Assembly (NCBI GenBank): GCA_022821085.1
Contig: JAJEEG010000006.1
Span: 2,806,130 to 2,870,129 of the forward strand
Length of the DNA: 64,000 nucleotides
From: Candidatus Latescibacterota bacterium
Lineage (GTDB): Bacteria > JAAXHH01
Direction: 5' to 3'
The notes beneath the pieces were generated by a model. It was not told the DNA's origin. It saw only the letters and a list, made by a program, of their open reading frames with translations, and did not search any database. A program made the position numbers and the translations under genes. Below are positions 37,389 through 45,594 of the stretch, piece after piece. How positions within the stretch are numbered: position 1 is the first letter of the stretch; every line of letters starts with the position of its first letter.

Positions 37389-37420
37389 GCCCCGCAGTGA
37401 AGTTATGCCCTGTGCGGGGC
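37389..37420 (+). terminator. 8-bp GC hairpin, possible terminator or small-RNA end
   Basis: GCCCCGCA (37389-37396) pairs perfectly with TGCGGGGC (37413-37420) around a 16-base loop. Only two T residues follow, so it is a poor intrinsic terminator. It may instead be a structural element of a short RNA started at the TATAAT promoter. Confidence 0.4.
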
Positions 37421-37439
37421 TTCCCCTGTCGGTTGCCGG

Positions 37440-37469
37440 TTGATCAGTTGTACAATTGTACAATATATA
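37440..37469 (+). promoter_or_regulatory. Promoter with palindromic operator in the spacer
   Basis: TTGATC (37440-37445) and TATATA (37464-37469) are 18 bases apart. The spacer contains the perfect 16-base palindrome TTGTACAATTGTACAA (37448-37463), itself two tandem copies of the self-complementary TTGTACAA. A dimeric repressor bound here would block polymerase. The PhyH-creatininase-P-loop genes start 44 bases downstream. Confidence 0.65.
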
Positions 37470-37512
37470 TTCCCGTCGATAGACTTTCTCGTCAGGCACC
37501 CCGGACCGCGCC

Positions 37513-38361
37513 ATGCATCCCACGCCCTTGACCGCATCCCAGCGCCGCTCCTTCGAGGAGGACGGCTACCTCGTCGTCCGTGGCGCGCTGGACCCTGCGC
37601 AGGTCGAAGCGCTCACCGAGACGGGCGACCGGCTCATGGAAGGGTTCGAGTACCCCGAATTCTACGCCCATCGCCGTCCGGGTCTCGTGCAGGAGCAACC
37701 CTTTCTCGACCTCGTAACGAACGAGCGTACGGTCCCGCTGATCGTGGCGCTCCTCGGCTTCAACATCCACATCACGAATACGGCGCTCATTTACAAGCAC
37801 CCGGAGGCGCCCGGCGATACCGGCCAGGTCAACTGGCACCGCGACGTGGGCGTCTCGCTGGACGTGGGCCACGTGGTGCTGCCCTTCGTGGGTCTGAAGA
37901 TCGGTTATTGCCTGACGGATTTCCAGGCGCCGGATACGGGGGCGACCATGTTCGTCCGTGGCAGCAACAACCTGAAATCCGCGCTGCCCATACGAAAGGG
38001 CCGGATCCATCCCGACGAATACGTGCAGCCGATCCTTCGGACCGGCGACGCCTTCCTCTTCGAAAACCGCACCTACCACGCGCCTGCGTTGAACTTCACG
38101 AGCCAGGTCGCCAAGGTGGTGATCTACGGCTACCATTACCGGTGGATCAAGCCGGACCACTACATGCGGTTCTACAACGGCGTGCCGCAGCCCGATGCCG
38201 GCCTGCTTGCAGCCACCGACGACGTCGGACGCCAGTTGCTGGGCGCCACCGTGGACTCGGAGGGCCGAGAGGCGCCCGACGGCATCGACTGGCCCATCCG
38301 GGAATGGGCCGATCGTCATGGACTCGACGTGTCGCAGCACACGCATACCGTGGAAGTTTGA
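37513..38361 (+). CDS. Phytanoyl-CoA dioxygenase (PhyH) family protein
   Basis: Fe(II)/2-oxoglutarate oxygenase, 282 aa. The start reads QRRSFEEDGYLVVRGALDPAQVEAL. The iron facial triad is visible as VNWHRDVGVS (H-x-D) and the distal His in NRTYHAPALN. ATMFVRGSNNLKSALP is the usual PhyH strand. It is the first gene of a probable three-gene operon with a creatininase-family enzyme 36 bp on and a P-loop protein. Its promoter overlaps a palindromic operator. The substrate is unknown. Confidence 0.86.
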   Translation: MHPTPLTASQRRSFEEDGYLVVRGALDPAQVEALTETGDRLMEGFEYPEFYAHRRPGLVQEQPFLDLVTNERTVPLIVALLGFNIHITNTALIYKHPEAPGDTGQVNWHRDVGVSLDVGHVVLPFVGLKIGYCLTDFQAPDTGATMFVRGSNNLKSALPIRKGRIHPDEYVQPILRTGDAFLFENRTYHAPALNFTSQVAKVVIYGYHYRWIKPDHYMRFYNGVPQPDAGLLAATDDVGRQLLGATVDSEGREAPDGIDWPIREWADRHGLDVSQHTHTVEV

Positions 38362-38397
38362 TCGCAAGCCTGATCCACCGTTGCCCGGTAGGAACCC

Positions 38398-39123
38398 ATG
38401 TACCTGAAACACATGCTTCCCCATCAACTGCGCGAGGCCGTGGAACGGGGCGACCCGCTACTGGTCCCCGCCGGATGCATCGAGACCCACGGACCCCACA
38501 TGGCCATCGGCCACGACACGATCATCGTCGAAGAGATCTGCGCGCGCGTGGGGAAGCGCCTGGACGCGGTCATCTCGCCGCCCTTCGATTTCGGCCCCAC
38601 CGGATACGCCCTCGGCGGTCCCGAGGACGGCACCATCGACCCCGATTACGATGCCTTCGGGTCGTACGTCAAGTCGATCCTGCGTAATTTCCTGGAGATG
38701 GGCTTCGGGCGTGTCTACGTAATGATCATGCACCAGGGCATGGAGGCCCCGCTGGCGCTGGCCTTCAAGAAAGCCGCGGCGGAATTGTCCTTCGAAATGG
38801 TCCTGGCCGAAGGAAAGCCGCGGGGTTGGTGGGCAGATGCCAGGATGTCCAGGGAGGCGCGCCTATTCGGCCGGATACAGGTTCACCCCATGATCCTGCC
38901 CGCCGCATCCCCGCCCGCCGGCGGCGACCACGCCGGGTACAACGAGACTTCCTTCCTGCTGGCCACGCGCCCGGAATTGGTGGACCAGGGCCGCCTGGAC
39001 GAGAATGCGCCGTGGTACTGCCGGCAGGACGAAGACCGGAACAGCTGGACGGCCAACGCGGCCCATGGGCAGGCCATGGTCGAGGCGGTCGTCGACGCGT
39101 GGGTCGAACTACTGCAGCGCTGA
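38398..39123 (+). CDS. Creatininase family protein
   Basis: Protein of 241 aa of the creatininase/FAPy-deformylase/mycofactocin-peptidase family, which are metal-dependent amidohydrolases. The first metal motif is intact: VPAGCIETHGPHMAIGHDT, with Glu, His and Asp ligands. The last, GDHAGYNETSFLLA, carries the late Glu. The middle NGHGGN motif of canonical members is replaced by IMHQGMEAP. Amide hydrolysis is a reasonable guess, but substrate and activity are uncertain. Its position after PhyH suggests sequential processing of one compound. Confidence 0.8.
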   Translation: MYLKHMLPHQLREAVERGDPLLVPAGCIETHGPHMAIGHDTIIVEEICARVGKRLDAVISPPFDFGPTGYALGGPEDGTIDPDYDAFGSYVKSILRNFLEMGFGRVYVMIMHQGMEAPLALAFKKAAAELSFEMVLAEGKPRGWWADARMSREARLFGRIQVHPMILPAASPPAGGDHAGYNETSFLLATRPELVDQGRLDENAPWYCRQDEDRNSWTANAAHGQAMVEAVVDAWVELLQR

Positions 39124-39175
39124 ACACAAATCGAAGCGACTAACCGAAGCGTTTCACTGTGGAAAGGAGCAACAC

Positions 39176-39886
39176 ATGCGGTCCATTTTCGTCGGTATCG
39201 AGTACGCCGGCAAGTCTACCCTGATCGATCACCTGGACGCCTACTATCAGAAACGGCGGCGCCGGACCCATCTCGACGATCACTTCACCATCCCGGACGC
39301 TTCCCTGAGTCCCGTTTCCCGGGCGCAGTATATCCACTATCCCGACGACGTGAAGGAACGCATGCAGCGGATGCAGCTGCACTACCACGTGGAGGTCATC
39401 CGCAACTACCCCCACACGCTGATCGCCGGCTGGCACATCGAGGAGAAGGTCTACTGCGACGTATACGGCAACGTCGAGGGGAATCCCTACTATCCCAACT
39501 ACGTTCACCACAACCAGCGGCACTACGAGGTGCTGGTCCTGGAAGCGCGGCTGCCCGACGTCGTGCTGATCCACCTCACCGCCGACGACGAGGCGATCCG
39601 CGAGCGCATGCGCACGGACCCCCACGAGTACCAGATCATCGACGAAAAGGACATTCCGGATCTCAAGAAACGCTTCGAGGACGAAGTCGACCAATCGCTC
39701 TTGACGCGCAACGGCCACCTGATCACGCTGGATACGACCGAAAAGTCACCCGCGGAGTCGCTGGACGAACTGCTGCTGAAGACCGATCCGCTGGTGACCG
39801 ACGGGGAACTGGCCATGCGGGCCATGGCGGTGCCCGATGAGGACTACGAGGTCAGGTACGAGAACGGAGTAAGGAAGATGGTGTAG
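39176..39886 (+). CDS. P-loop kinase-like protein of unknown function
   Basis: Protein of 236 aa. The start MRSIFVGIEYAGKSTLIDHL is a Walker A motif (G-x4-GKST). DVVLIHLTADDEAIRERMR near residue 125-145 resembles the lid and Arg-rich region of nucleotide or small-molecule kinases such as thymidylate kinase. I cannot name the substrate. GGAAAGGAG precedes the ATG at 39176. It is 52 bp after the creatininase gene and probably the third gene of that operon. The C-terminal 40 residues are acidic and not kinase-like. Confidence 0.65.
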   Translation: MRSIFVGIEYAGKSTLIDHLDAYYQKRRRRTHLDDHFTIPDASLSPVSRAQYIHYPDDVKERMQRMQLHYHVEVIRNYPHTLIAGWHIEEKVYCDVYGNVEGNPYYPNYVHHNQRHYEVLVLEARLPDVVLIHLTADDEAIRERMRTDPHEYQIIDEKDIPDLKKRFEDEVDQSLLTRNGHLITLDTTEKSPAESLDELLLKTDPLVTDGELAMRAMAVPDEDYEVRYENGVRKMV

Positions 39887-39950
39887 GGGGGGTGCAGGGG
39901 GAAGTGATAGGTTTTTAAGGTTTTTTTAGAGTTTTTTTAAGTCCATAACG
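39887..39950 (+). other. T-rich tract after the P-loop gene
   Basis: Three runs of five to seven T residues at about 39912-39939 follow a G-rich stretch just after the stop codon. They may end the PhyH-creatininase transcript, though no clear hairpin precedes them. They also mark the start of an AT-richer stretch. Confidence 0.35.
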
Positions 39951-39982
39951 AGATCGTGGGTTTCAATTCCGACGATTTAATT

Positions 39983-40240
39983 ATGGACCAGTTTATTTTG
40001 ATCATAGGGTCGGTATCGACTGCATGTCTCGTTCTCCTGGCAGTGGTTTCGCTGGCGTGGAAGTTCGCTCATCGGAATCTGGATGAGTTGAAGGCACTTC
40101 GTGAATCCGTTGATGAAATAAAAAGCGTACTGTTTGAAATCAACGGCAGGCTGGGAAGAGTAGAGGGCAGGCTGGATAGCATTGAAGGCGAGCCAGGCTA
40201 TAACCCAATTACAGGCGGGGTGAGGGATAGTGACCGTTAA
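39983..40240 (+). CDS. Small membrane protein with coiled-coil tail
   Basis: About 85 aa from the ATG at 39983; a GTG at 39956 would add nine residues. One membrane helix (FILIIGSVSTACLVLLAVVSLAW) is followed by a heptad-rich tail, LDELKALRESVDEIKSVLFEINGRLGRVEGRLDSIEG. No family name is recognised. The third gene of this cassette has the same layout and shares the RLGRVEG motif. Base composition is visibly less GC-rich than the surrounding genes. Confidence 0.6.
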   Translation: MDQFILIIGSVSTACLVLLAVVSLAWKFAHRNLDELKALRESVDEIKSVLFEINGRLGRVEGRLDSIEGEPGYNPITGGVRDSDR

Positions 40241-40502
40241 ACTGACCGAAGAAGCCAAAACGCTTGTTCTGAAAGCCTTGCAAACCGGAGATGGACTGAT
40301 TCTGACGGGGCAGACGTTTTCGGGGTGGTTCGTTCAGACTGGTCAATGGAATTCTGGTTTTGTCAGAAGCAGCGAAGAGAATGTATGGAAAGATGCGTTG
40401 GAATCTCTCTGCCTGAGTGACCTGGTGGTGCTTTCAGGTATCCAGTTGTATAGGCTGACATCAAAAGGCCGGCAGTTGGCCAATTCACTCAAATCCGAAT
40501 AG
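40230..40502 (+). CDS. Small winged-helix-like protein, unknown
   Basis: Protein of 90 aa starting at GTG with GAGGGATA just upstream, overlapping the preceding gene by 11 bases. The pattern EEAKTLVLKALQTG at the start, and DALESLCLSDLVVLSG with YRLTSKGRQLANSL at the end, resembles a winged helix (helix, recognition helix, wing, helix). It could be a DNA-binding or protein-interaction domain. No homologue is recognised. Confidence 0.5.
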   Translation: MTVKLTEEAKTLVLKALQTGDGLILTGQTFSGWFVQTGQWNSGFVRSSEENVWKDALESLCLSDLVVLSGIQLYRLTSKGRQLANSLKSE

Positions 40503-40526
40503 TACCTGCCCCTGAGGAACCGTACG

Positions 40527-40820
40527 ATGACCGAGATATCCCGTGATAGCTGGACCTTCGGCGCACAGATCGTAACTGCTGTTGGGATGTTCATTGTAAC
40601 CCTGGGCATCTTGTTCATCGCGACGCTTACTTATCTGGATCGGGAAGATCAGGGATTCAGGAACGAGATTCGGACAGAATTGGCCGCGATCCGAACCGAG
40701 ATGCAAACCGACTTTACCGAAATCCGAACAGCGATGAGAGACATGAACAATCGTCTCGACAACATCAACACCCGTCTCGGAAGGGTCGAGGGGTATCTGA
40801 GGGTATCCGGTGAAGAGTAG
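40527..40820 (+). CDS. Small membrane protein with coiled-coil tail
   Basis: Protein of 97 aa. A membrane helix (IVTAVGMFIVTLGILFIATLTYL) precedes a coiled coil with an 11-residue-like pattern: EIRTELAAIRTEMQTDFTEIRTAMRDMNNRLDNINTRLGRVEGYL. GAGGA lies eight bases before the ATG. It is a probable distant paralogue of the protein encoded at 39983-40240. Short proteins of this type often occur beside toxins, chromosome-partition genes or phage genes, but none is seen here. Confidence 0.6.
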   Translation: MTEISRDSWTFGAQIVTAVGMFIVTLGILFIATLTYLDREDQGFRNEIRTELAAIRTEMQTDFTEIRTAMRDMNNRLDNINTRLGRVEGYLRVSGEE

Positions 40821-40831
40821 CGCAGTTAAAT

Positions 40832-41971
40832 TTACGCTGCCAGGCCCTTGCCCTGGGCTTCCTTGATGCATTCGGCGAGAATGGGCACGCCTTCGCGGAT
40901 GTCCTCGATCGTGGGGAACCCGAATGCGATGCGGAGGTACGGGATGTCCTCGTTCGCCGCACTGAAGGACTGACCGAGACTGAAGAAAACCCCCCGTCCG
41001 GCCGCCAGTTGCAGCGCTTTCCGCGTGTCCGTCGCCGCGGGGATCCTGACCCATACGAACATGCCGCCGGGCGGATCCGTCCACCACACCTCCTCGCCCA
41101 GATCGCTGAAGTGGGTCGCCAGCGATTCGACCAGGGCGTCCTTTCGCGCCTTCATGACCTCGTTCACTTCGCGGATGTGATCCCAGAGATGATCGCCCAG
41201 GTATTCGGCCACGATCATGCTCGCCAGCGCGTTGGTCCCACCATCCATCTTGTTCGCCATGATCCGCTGCTGAAGCACCTCCGGCGCGATGAAGTAGCCC
41301 TGCCGGACGCCCGGCCCGAGGATCTTGGAGAAAGAGCCGACGTACACGACCCGGTCGTCTTCGTCCAGGTGATACAGGTTCGGCGGCACTGGATCGGACT
41401 GGAACACGAGGTCGGCGTAGCAATGGTCGTCCACGACCAGCGTGTCGAACGCCCTGGCCAGTTCGAGGAGGCGCTTGCGACGCTCCATAGGCAGGATGGA
41501 GCCCGTGGGATTGTGATGGGTGGGTATGGTGTAGATGAACTTCGGCGGCGTGCCCGCGTCGACGAGTCCTTTGAGCACGGTCTCCAGTGCATCCGGCACC
41601 AGGCCCTGGTCATCGATGGGCGCCGGCGCGATGCGCACCTGCCGGCTCCGGAACACGCTCAGTGAGCCGCCGTAGGAAAAGGACTCCGTGACGATCGTAT
41701 CGCCTGGCGACGCGAAGGCGTCCGTGGTCAACTGCAGCGCCTGCATGGATCCGGACGTCAGCACGATCTCCTCCAGGGGCACTGCCCGTCCCGTACCGCG
41801 TTCGTAACGCTCCGCCGCGATGGCCCGCAAGGGTTCGAAACCGCGGCTGTCCGGGTAATTCACCAGTTCCGCGCCTCGGGCCCTTATGACTTTCGCGGCG
41901 GCCTCCGCCAGCGCGTCCGAAGGAAAGGAAAGCGGATCGGGCCTTCCCGCGCCGAAATTGATCTCACGCAT
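40832..41971 (-). CDS. PLP-dependent aminotransferase, class I/II (2-aminoadipate transaminase-like)
   Basis: Fold-type I aminotransferase, 379 aa. The start INFGAGRPDPLSFP and YPDSRGFEPLRAIAAERYERG resemble the LysN/MocR-C-terminal group. VLTSGSMQAL, PTHHNPTGS, and VVDDHCYADL (the Asp that contacts the pyridine nitrogen) precede VGSFSKILGPGVRQGYF with the PLP-binding Lys. It lacks the MocR N-terminal helix-turn-helix, so it is an enzyme and not a regulator. A branched-chain or aromatic amino acid is a likely substrate. AGGAGCAGGT precedes the ATG. Confidence 0.88.
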   Translation of the reverse strand: MREINFGAGRPDPLSFPSDALAEAAAKVIRARGAELVNYPDSRGFEPLRAIAAERYERGTGRAVPLEEIVLTSGSMQALQLTTDAFASPGDTIVTESFSYGGSLSVFRSRQVRIAPAPIDDQGLVPDALETVLKGLVDAGTPPKFIYTIPTHHNPTGSILPMERRKRLLELARAFDTLVVDDHCYADLVFQSDPVPPNLYHLDEDDRVVYVGSFSKILGPGVRQGYFIAPEVLQQRIMANKMDGGTNALASMIVAEYLGDHLWDHIREVNEVMKARKDALVESLATHFSDLGEEVWWTDPPGGMFVWVRIPAATDTRKALQLAAGRGVFFSLGQSFSAANEDIPYLRIAFGFPTIEDIREGVPILAECIKEAQGKGLAA

Positions 41972-42047
41972 GGACCTGCTCCTGTAGGGTGGCGGTTACA
42001 CAGATGCCGGTTTTTGGATATTCGATGCCCAGGTAAGTCGACCAGAG

Positions 42048-42077
42048 AATGTAGAGCGGCGGTCCAGCGTCTGTCAA
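42048..42077 (-). promoter_or_regulatory. Promoter of the PLP aminotransferase gene
   Basis: On the minus strand TTGACA (42077-42072), 18 bases and TACATT (42053-42048), about 75 bases upstream of the ATG. It diverges from the transporter promoter and has the same -10 sequence. Confidence 0.65.
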
Positions 42078-42103
42078 CCGGTTATGCCAGGTCCCGGGGG
42101 CCG

Positions 42104-42132
42104 TTGACAGGTAATCGCGACCCTTCTACATT
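42104..42132 (+). promoter_or_regulatory. Promoter of the sugar ABC importer genes
   Basis: TTGACA (42104-42109), a 17-base spacer and TACATT (42127-42132), about 45 bases before the start codon of the fused binding protein-permease. Confidence 0.7.
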
Positions 42133-42176
42133 GATCCTACCGGTCCCGGAAGCTCGAATCTATCGGTTCTCCAACT

Positions 42177-44618
42177 ATGACACCGTTCCGCTTTCTCCTG
42201 TTCTGCCTCGTTGTGTCGTGCCTGGCCGTTGCTACCGTCGCCCACGCACAGGACCAGCCGCCCGATCGGGCCCAGCTCCCGAACCCGGCACAGCCGAACC
42301 CGGCACAGCCGAACCAGGCACAGCTCCCGAACCCGGCACAGCCCCCGAACCCGGCACAGCCCCCTGTCCGGGTCGAGATCCCGCTCTTCGAGGGCGGGCA
42401 GGGCCTGGAGTTCTTCCTCGAGTGCGCCCGGACCTACGAACAGGAACACGAAGGCGTGGTGATCGACCTCTACGGCGATCCGCGCATCCACGACAAGGTG
42501 CGGGTGCGCATCCTGGAACGGTCCTTCCCCGAGGTCACCAACGCCCGCCTCAACTACTGGGCGCTCATCCGCAACGGCGACCTGCTGCCCCTGGACGAGT
42601 TCCTCGACCAGCCCAACTGGGAAGGCGACCGCACCTGGCGCGAATCGTTCCTGCCCGGCACCCTGGCCCAGTACACCCACGAGGGAAAGACCTACGGCGT
42701 CCCGCTCATGGCGTCGGCCTATGCCGTATGGTACAACAAGAACATGTTCGAAGAAAACGGCTGGGAGCCGGCGACGACCTGGGAGGAGTTCTTCGCGCTA
42801 TGCGAAGAGATCAAGGCCGCCGGCATGTGGCCGCTCGCCTTCCAGGGCCGTTACCCGGGCTACGTGCAGGCCGTGATCGACCACGGATACTATCACCTCG
42901 CCGGGCCTGAACGGTACTTCGATCAGAAGAACCTGGTGCCCGGCAGTTTCGACAATCCCGAGTTCACCGAGGCCCTGTCCGTCGCGCAGCGGATCGCGCT
43001 GAACTACTTCCAGCCCGGCGCCATGGGCATGAGCCACACCGAATCCCAGCTCGAGTTCTTCCTGGGGCATACGGCCATGATCTTCTGCGGTTCGTGGCTC
43101 AAGAGCGAGATGCTGGGCAAGATCCCGGACGATTTCCGGTTGGGGTCATTCAACATCCCGGTGGCGCCGACCGGAAAGGCGGATCCCACGGCCGTGTACG
43201 GCGGTTCCGGGTACTATTTCGTCCTGAAGGACAGCGAGAATCCACTGGCCGGAGTCGAGTTCCTGCGCTTCATGACTTCGCGGCGCATGGCCGGCCTGTT
43301 CGCCCGGATGCGCGACATCCCCGTGTCCGTGACCGGCGTATCCGAAGCGAACCTGACCGAGGACATGGCGGACCTGGCGGACATGCTGAAGAACGCGGCC
43401 GTCACCTACGGCACGCCGCCCGGTGAGGGTTATCCGGCCATGACACAGTACTGGACCGACGCCCGCTTCAGGGTGATTACCGGCCAGGCCACGCCCGCCG
43501 AGGCCGCCGCGGAACTGGAAGCCGCCGCGGCCGTCGTTCGGCGGCAGACCATTGCGCCGGACGAGATCAACATCCGGCACGTCTGGAAGCCCGGCCTGCT
43601 GATCGGCCTCATGGCCCTGGCCATCGGCTACTGGTCGGCCACGACCTACAAACGCTACCGGGACCGCAGGCGCGCGGGGAAATCGCACGTCGCCGGCCTC
43701 CCATTCCTCCGGCGGACCGACCGGATCATCTTCATCGCGCCCGCCCTGCTGCTCTACGCGGTCTTCGTCATCATCCCGAGCGCGAAATCGTTCCTCTGGA
43801 GCCTGAACGAATGGGACGGGCTGACCGACATGCGCTTCACGGGCCTGCTCAACTTCGGCCGGCTGCTCTTCGAAAGCGACGGGTTCTGGATCGCGCTGAA
43901 CAACAACCTGTTCATCATGTTCGTCATCCCGCTGTTCGTCATCCCGATCTCCCTCTTCCTGGCCGTGTGCATCAGCCGGCAGATCCGGGGATCGAAGTTC
44001 TTCCGCATCGCCTTCTTCTTCCCGAACATCCTCGGAGCCGTGGCCGCGACACTCCTCTGGATGCACCTCTACAACCCCCAGGGCGGACCGATCAACGCCG
44101 CGCTGGTGGGACTCGGCATGATCCTGTCCGCGGTGGGCTTCGAGAGCGCGGGAAGCTGGCTGCAGGCCATGGAAGGATTCGCCTGGCTGTCGCAGTCCAA
44201 CCTGTACTGGGCGCTCATCCCCATGTCCATCTGGGGCGCCTGCGGCTTCAACATGATCCTCTTCCTGGCCGCCATGGAAAGCATACCCCAGAGCCTCTAC
44301 GAGGCGGCGGACATCGACGGTGCCTCGTCGTGGCGGCAGTTCTGGACCATCACCCTGCCGCTGATCTGGGAGGTGCTGTCCATCTCCATCGTGTTCATGG
44401 TCATCGGCGGGATGAAGGCCTTCGAGACCATCTGGCTCCTGACCAACCAGACGCCCACCACGCAGGTGCACGTCATCGGCACGCTCATGGTGCAGGACAT
44501 GTTCACCGAGTTCAAGATCGGCGAGGCCACGGCCATCGCGGTGCTGCTCTTCATCATGGTCTTCTTCGGCACGGCCGCCACGCTGCGGCTCATGCGAAGG
44601 GAAACGGTGGAATTCTGA
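42177..44618 (+). CDS. ABC sugar importer: solute-binding protein fused to MalF-type permease
   Basis: Fusion protein of 813 aa. Residues 1-24 are a signal peptide (FLLFCLVVSCLAVATVAHA). A Pro-Asn-Ala-Gln repeat follows. Residues 60-450 are an extracellular binding protein of the carbohydrate type (TYGVPLMASAYAVWYNKNMFEENGW, YGGSGYYFVLKDSENP). A linker helix near 467-482 leads to the permease (about 515-813), where the EAA loop is visible: YEAADIDGASSWRQFWTITLPLIWEVL. These are normally separate proteins; here the binding domain would be tethered to the transporter. The MalG-like partner starts one base before the stop. No ATPase is present. Confidence 0.88.
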   Translation: MTPFRFLLFCLVVSCLAVATVAHAQDQPPDRAQLPNPAQPNPAQPNQAQLPNPAQPPNPAQPPVRVEIPLFEGGQGLEFFLECARTYEQEHEGVVIDLYGDPRIHDKVRVRILERSFPEVTNARLNYWALIRNGDLLPLDEFLDQPNWEGDRTWRESFLPGTLAQYTHEGKTYGVPLMASAYAVWYNKNMFEENGWEPATTWEEFFALCEEIKAAGMWPLAFQGRYPGYVQAVIDHGYYHLAGPERYFDQKNLVPGSFDNPEFTEALSVAQRIALNYFQPGAMGMSHTESQLEFFLGHTAMIFCGSWLKSEMLGKIPDDFRLGSFNIPVAPTGKADPTAVYGGSGYYFVLKDSENPLAGVEFLRFMTSRRMAGLFARMRDIPVSVTGVSEANLTEDMADLADMLKNAAVTYGTPPGEGYPAMTQYWTDARFRVITGQATPAEAAAELEAAAAVVRRQTIAPDEINIRHVWKPGLLIGLMALAIGYWSATTYKRYRDRRRAGKSHVAGLPFLRRTDRIIFIAPALLLYAVFVIIPSAKSFLWSLNEWDGLTDMRFTGLLNFGRLLFESDGFWIALNNNLFIMFVIPLFVIPISLFLAVCISRQIRGSKFFRIAFFFPNILGAVAATLLWMHLYNPQGGPINAALVGLGMILSAVGFESAGSWLQAMEGFAWLSQSNLYWALIPMSIWGACGFNMILFLAAMESIPQSLYEAADIDGASSWRQFWTITLPLIWEVLSISIVFMVIGGMKAFETIWLLTNQTPTTQVHVIGTLMVQDMFTEFKIGEATAIAVLLFIMVFFGTAATLRLMRRETVEF
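42273..42356. repeat. 15/18-bp tandem repeats encoding a Pro-Asn-Ala-Gln linker
   Basis: Five units of the type CAGCTCCCGAACCCGGCA (18 bp) or CAGCCGAACCCGGCA (15 bp) lie in tandem. They sit immediately after the signal peptide of the fused binding protein, encoding a flexible proline-rich tether. Confidence 0.85.
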
Positions 44619-45508
44619 TGACAACGAGACCGCCGGTCCAAACCAGACCACCGGGCGAAAAAAGCCGTATGTCGACCTGGAATTACGTGATCTATCCGGT
44701 CCTGCTCGGTTACCTGGTGATCGTGGTCTACCCGATGGCCTGGCTGCTGTACACGTCGCTCAAGACGGACCGGGAAATCTTCCTGGCGCCTTTCACGCTG
44801 CCGGACTGGGCGGACCTGCAGTGGATCAACTTCTCGCGGGCGTGGACGGTGGGGCAGTTCGGGGATTACTTCCTGAACAGCGCGATGCTGACGGTCCTGA
44901 CGGTGATCCTGTCGCTGCTCTTCGCGGCCATGGCGGCCTATGCCCTCTCGCGTTTTCGTTTCTTCGGCGCCCGGCCCCTGTTCTTCTTCTTCCTGGCCGG
45001 GCTGATGGTACCGCTGCAGCTGGCCATCGTGCCCCTCTTCTTCCAGATGAAGGATCTCATGCTGCTCAATTCCCGGCTGGGGCTGCTCCTCGTCTACATC
45101 GCCTTCGGGATGCCCTTCGCCATCTTCATCCTGGCGGGCTTCTTCAAGTCACTGCCGTCCGGGCTCCACGAGTCGGCCCTGATGGACGGCGCCGGAGAAT
45201 TGCGGGCCTTCTGGCACATCATGCTGCCGCTGGCCAAGCCCGCCCTGGTCACGGTGGGCATATTCGCCTTCCTCGGCACCTGGAACGAGTTCTTCATGGC
45301 CTTCATGTTCCTGTCCGGCGAGAACGCCGAAAGCCTGCGCACCCTTCCCCTCGGCCTGGCCAACATCACCATCGTGAGCCAGTACCGCAGCGACTGGGGC
45401 ATGGCTTTCGCCGGCCTGGTGCTCATGATGCTGCCCACCATGGCGGTCTACGCCCTGCTTCAGCGACAGGTGACGAAGGGGATCACGGTGGGGGCGCTCA
45501 AGGGGTGA
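44618..45508 (+). CDS. ABC sugar importer permease, MalG type
   Basis: Inner-membrane permease, 296 aa, with about six hydrophobic helices. The conserved cytoplasmic EAA loop reads ESALMDGAGELRAFWHIMLPLAKPAL and should dock to the ABC ATPase. FFFFLAGLMVPLQLAIVPLFF is a typical MalG helix. The ATG overlaps the stop of the fused binding protein-permease by one base, so the two are translationally coupled. A shared MsmX-type ATPase encoded elsewhere is the likely energy source. Substrate is probably a sugar or glycerol derivative. Confidence 0.92.
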   Translation: MTTRPPVQTRPPGEKSRMSTWNYVIYPVLLGYLVIVVYPMAWLLYTSLKTDREIFLAPFTLPDWADLQWINFSRAWTVGQFGDYFLNSAMLTVLTVILSLLFAAMAAYALSRFRFFGARPLFFFFLAGLMVPLQLAIVPLFFQMKDLMLLNSRLGLLLVYIAFGMPFAIFILAGFFKSLPSGLHESALMDGAGELRAFWHIMLPLAKPALVTVGIFAFLGTWNEFFMAFMFLSGENAESLRTLPLGLANITIVSQYRSDWGMAFAGLVLMMLPTMAVYALLQRQVTKGITVGALKG

Positions 45509-45594
45509 CGGAGCGGAGGCCGAGTACAACAGCAGTAGAATAACCGATTGGAAGCCGGGCCGGAGCTGGTCAACCTCGCGGCCGGTTTACAAAG

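Noticed and set aside
37348..37420. A tRNA gene
   Set aside because: Only the D-arm-like half fits. The anticodon stem does not pair, there is no GGTTCRAATCC T-arm and no matching acceptor 3' strand.
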